Positions 62,395 to 64,000 of a stretch of DNA of 64,000 nt are shown in pieces. Within the stretch, counting starts at the first letter, position 1. Each line of letters starts with the position of its first letter. This DNA comes from Cryobacterium sp. HLT2-28 (GTDB taxonomy: Bacteria; Actinomycetota; Actinomycetes; Actinomycetales; Microbacteriaceae), in contig NZ_SOFH01000020.1 of the NCBI RefSeq assembly GCF_004402495.1, forward strand, positions 124,001 through 188,000. The letters run 5' to 3'. Below the pieces are notes generated by a model. The model did no database searches. It was not told the origin of the DNA and worked only from the letters and a program-made list of their open reading frames with translations. A program made the translations under genes and the position numbers.

Positions 62395-64000
62395 CTATCG
62401 TGCGGTGTCGGTGGCGCGGGAGAGGTAGGCGGCTTCGGTGCGCGTGACGGCGCCGGTCTTCCGGAGGATGTTCGACACGTGCACGCTCGCGGTCTTCACG
62501 CTGATGAACAGTCGCTCCGCGATTTGCCGGTTGCTCAGACCCTGGGCGAGCAGGTCCAGCACCTGGCGCTCTCGCTCTGTCAGCAGGGCCGCGGTCTGGG
62601 CCTCCGCCGAGAGGTCGCTCGCCCCAGGCCTGGCCGGGCCGATGCGGCGCAGGAGCCGGGTGGCCTGGTCCGCCACGAGTCCGAGCCCGATCCGCTCGGC
62701 GTCGCGGCGGGCGGACTCGGCCCACCGGCGCGCGCTCGACCGATCACCGCTGGTGGCGAACGCCTCGGCCAGGCGGAAGGCCGCGTACGGCGCCAGCTGG
62801 GCGTCCGCCTCCGGGACGGCGGATGCCGCAACCGCCACCGTCCACGCCTCAGGATCCGTTCCCGTTCGGCCGGGCCCGCTCAGTTCCGCCTCGAAGACCG
62901 CCCGAAGGGCCGGCGCCGTCGGCCAGGGCGACGCCGCGGCCAGCGTGGCGCGCAGCTTCCCTTCGAGACGGTCGAGGATTCGCCCCGGACCGGCGCCGGT
63001 CCGGGCCGGCTCGCCACCCGGCTCGACACCCGGCTCGGCAACCACGCCGGCACCCACGCCGGCGCCCTGCGCGCCCTCGCGTTCGATCGGCGAGCCGCCG
63101 GCGCGGGCGGCCGCGATCACCCGGGCTCCGATGGCCAGCAACGGCAGATCGTAGGCCGGGAACGACCGGTGCTCCGGTTCGAGGAGCACGCTCACTTCCC
63201 GCCATGCCTCCTGGACGTCCGCGCGCGCCAGGGCGATCTCGGCCGCGACCGCGGCGAGCCCGAGCCGGGATTGGGCGTCGATGCGCACCTGGAGGTTGAG
63301 CGCGCCCCGCCAGCCGCGGAGCATCCGATCGGCGCCCGGCGCGTCGCCGGCCCGGAGGGTGGAGTGCAGTTTGAGCCGCTGGAGATGTGCGCGATAACCG
63401 ATCGGCGGATCGAGCTCGAGGGCGCGGTCGAGGAGCTCGTCGGCGCGGGGGGTCTCGCCGAGCGCGGCCAGCGGCCCGATCAGGTTCGACATCAGCATGG
63501 CGCCCGAGGTTCGTTCGACTCCGCGCTGCCTCGCCCGCTCTACTCCCTCCTCGGCGACGCGCACCGCGTCCTCGAACCGGCCGAGCAGATGCAGGGCGTC
63601 GGACTGGTTCACCCAGAACCGCAGCCGGGCCGAGTCGTTGTCCCCGGCCAGTTCCCCGGCCAGCTCCAGGTCGGACAGGCCCGCCTCGATGGCGCCCGCG
63701 GACAGCCGGGAGAATCCTCGGATGTTCGCCGCAACCGACATCCGCGGCCCGGAGCCGACCTCGGCCGCCTGCGCGTAGGCATCGTTGGCGGTGCCGACAG
63801 CCTCGTCGAACCGCGCTTCCAGCATCAGCCGGGCCGCCAATTCGCCGAGGACATTGGCACGAAGCACGCTGGGCGGCTGATCGGTGAGCACGTCCAGGGC
63901 CTCCCGGAGGAGGGCGACGGACCCGATCTGGCCGATGTTCGCGAGGTAGGAGGCCTTGTTCCGGAGCATCCGGGCGTACCGCTCGGGGTCCGCGGGGCTC
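62395..64000 (-). CDS. LuxR-family regulator with TPR-like region (partial, N-terminus beyond window)
   Basis: 534 residues visible before the stop; the reading frame stays open through the window edge (ADPERYARMLRNKAS precedes an internal Met at 63969). The helical region (LLREALDVLTDQPPS..., many Ala-rich helices) looks like the TPR part of large ATP-binding LuxR regulators (MalT type); the ATPase part would be outside. The C-terminal HTH is clear: LTERERQVLDLLAQGLSNRQ then ISVKTASVHVSNILRK. Residues about 300-330 are a Gly/Ala/Glu low-complexity insert. Confidence 0.88.
   Translation of the reverse strand, partial: SPADPERYARMLRNKASYLANIGQIGSVALLREALDVLTDQPPSVLRANVLGELAARLMLEARFDEAVGTANDAYAQAAEVGSGPRMSVAANIRGFSRLSAGAIEAGLSDLELAGELAGDNDSARLRFWVNQSDALHLLGRFEDAVRVAEEGVERARQRGVERTSGAMLMSNLIGPLAALGETPRADELLDRALELDPPIGYRAHLQRLKLHSTLRAGDAPGADRMLRGWRGALNLQVRIDAQSRLGLAAVAAEIALARADVQEAWREVSVLLEPEHRSFPAYDLPLLAIGARVIAAARAGGSPIEREGAQGAGVGAGVVAEPGVEPGGEPARTGAGPGRILDRLEGKLRATLAAASPWPTAPALRAVFEAELSGPGRTGTDPEAWTVAVAASAVPEADAQLAPYAAFRLAEAFATSGDRSSARRWAESARRDAERIGLGLVADQATRLLRRIGPARPGASDLSAEAQTAALLTERERQVLDLLAQGLSNRQIAERLFISVKTASVHVSNILRKTGAVTRTEAAYLSRATDTAR

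Noticed and set aside
1..64000. tRNA, rRNA, prophage or integrative element
   Set aside because: No clover-leaf T-loop sequences, rRNA stretches, integrases, transposases or phage structural genes were recognised on either strand.

Overview
This is a high-GC (roughly 68-70%) bacterial chromosome segment, almost certainly from an actinobacterium. Supporting signs are the GTG starts, ATGA-type overlapping stop/start pairs, many probable leaderless promoters (TANNNT ending 6-7 nt before the start codon), an actinobacterial-type SOS box, a DUF222/HNH gene and an intergenic repeat of the 'TTTCGACAAGCTCAA' type common in Microbacteriaceae. A member of the Microbacteriaceae (Cryobacterium/Leifsonia-like) is my inference. 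I saw no phage, integrase, transposase, CRISPR, rRNA or tRNA.

Layout. (1) 1-6.9 kb: molybdenum-cofactor (Moco) synthesis. moaA (cut by the window edge) and a glutathione-independent formaldehyde dehydrogenase lie on the minus strand; divergent to them is moeB(rhodanese)-moeA-moaC-mobA-DUF6457-moaD. (2) 7.1-28.5 kb: anaerobic nitrogen-oxide respiration. This holds narK, a DUF2231 protein, narGHJI, two paralogous Cys-containing HTH regulators, a divergent radical SAM/SPASM gene, a four-gene quinol NO-reductase operon (norZ, a Cys-motif membrane protein, a slipin, a small membrane protein), and DUF2249-nnrS-nirK, in which nirK is fused to a large membrane domain. moaE, missing from the Moco cluster, sits at 28.1-28.5 kb. 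Together these give nitrate to nitrite to NO to N2O; no nosZ is present here. (3) 28.6-36.7 kb: the complete protocatechuate branch of the beta-ketoadipate pathway (pobA, pcaH, G, B, DC fusion, I, J, F), all on the minus strand and tightly packed. An IclR regulator 5 kb away (41.9-42.7 kb) may control it.

(4) 36.9-43.7 kb: two secreted or anchored low-complexity proteins, a two-component system, a DUF222/HNH gene broken by two frameshifts, tandem 56-bp repeats, the IclR gene and a YqhA-SHOCT membrane protein. (5) 43.7-47.5 kb: a perfect SOS box and promoter driving DUF6504-dnaE2, the mutasome polymerase without its usual imuA/imuB partners. (6) 47.5-51.5 kb: SOUL protein, penicillin-binding protein, two conserved small proteins. 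(7) 51.5-54.8 kb: pyruvate formate-lyase and its activase, consistent with facultative anaerobiosis. (8) 54.8-64 kb: FAD-linked (glycolate/lactate-type) oxidase, FCD-GntR regulator, MFS transporter, maltokinase, acyl-CoA synthetase, a 52-residue membrane protein, an inverted-repeat element and a LuxR regulator cut by the window edge.

The parts fit one lifestyle: a soil-type facultative denitrifier that degrades lignin-derived aromatics in air, respires nitrate when oxygen falls and can ferment with pyruvate formate-lyase. The least explained parts are the norZ-linked membrane module, the paired regulators with the SPASM enzyme, and the two inverted-repeat elements.
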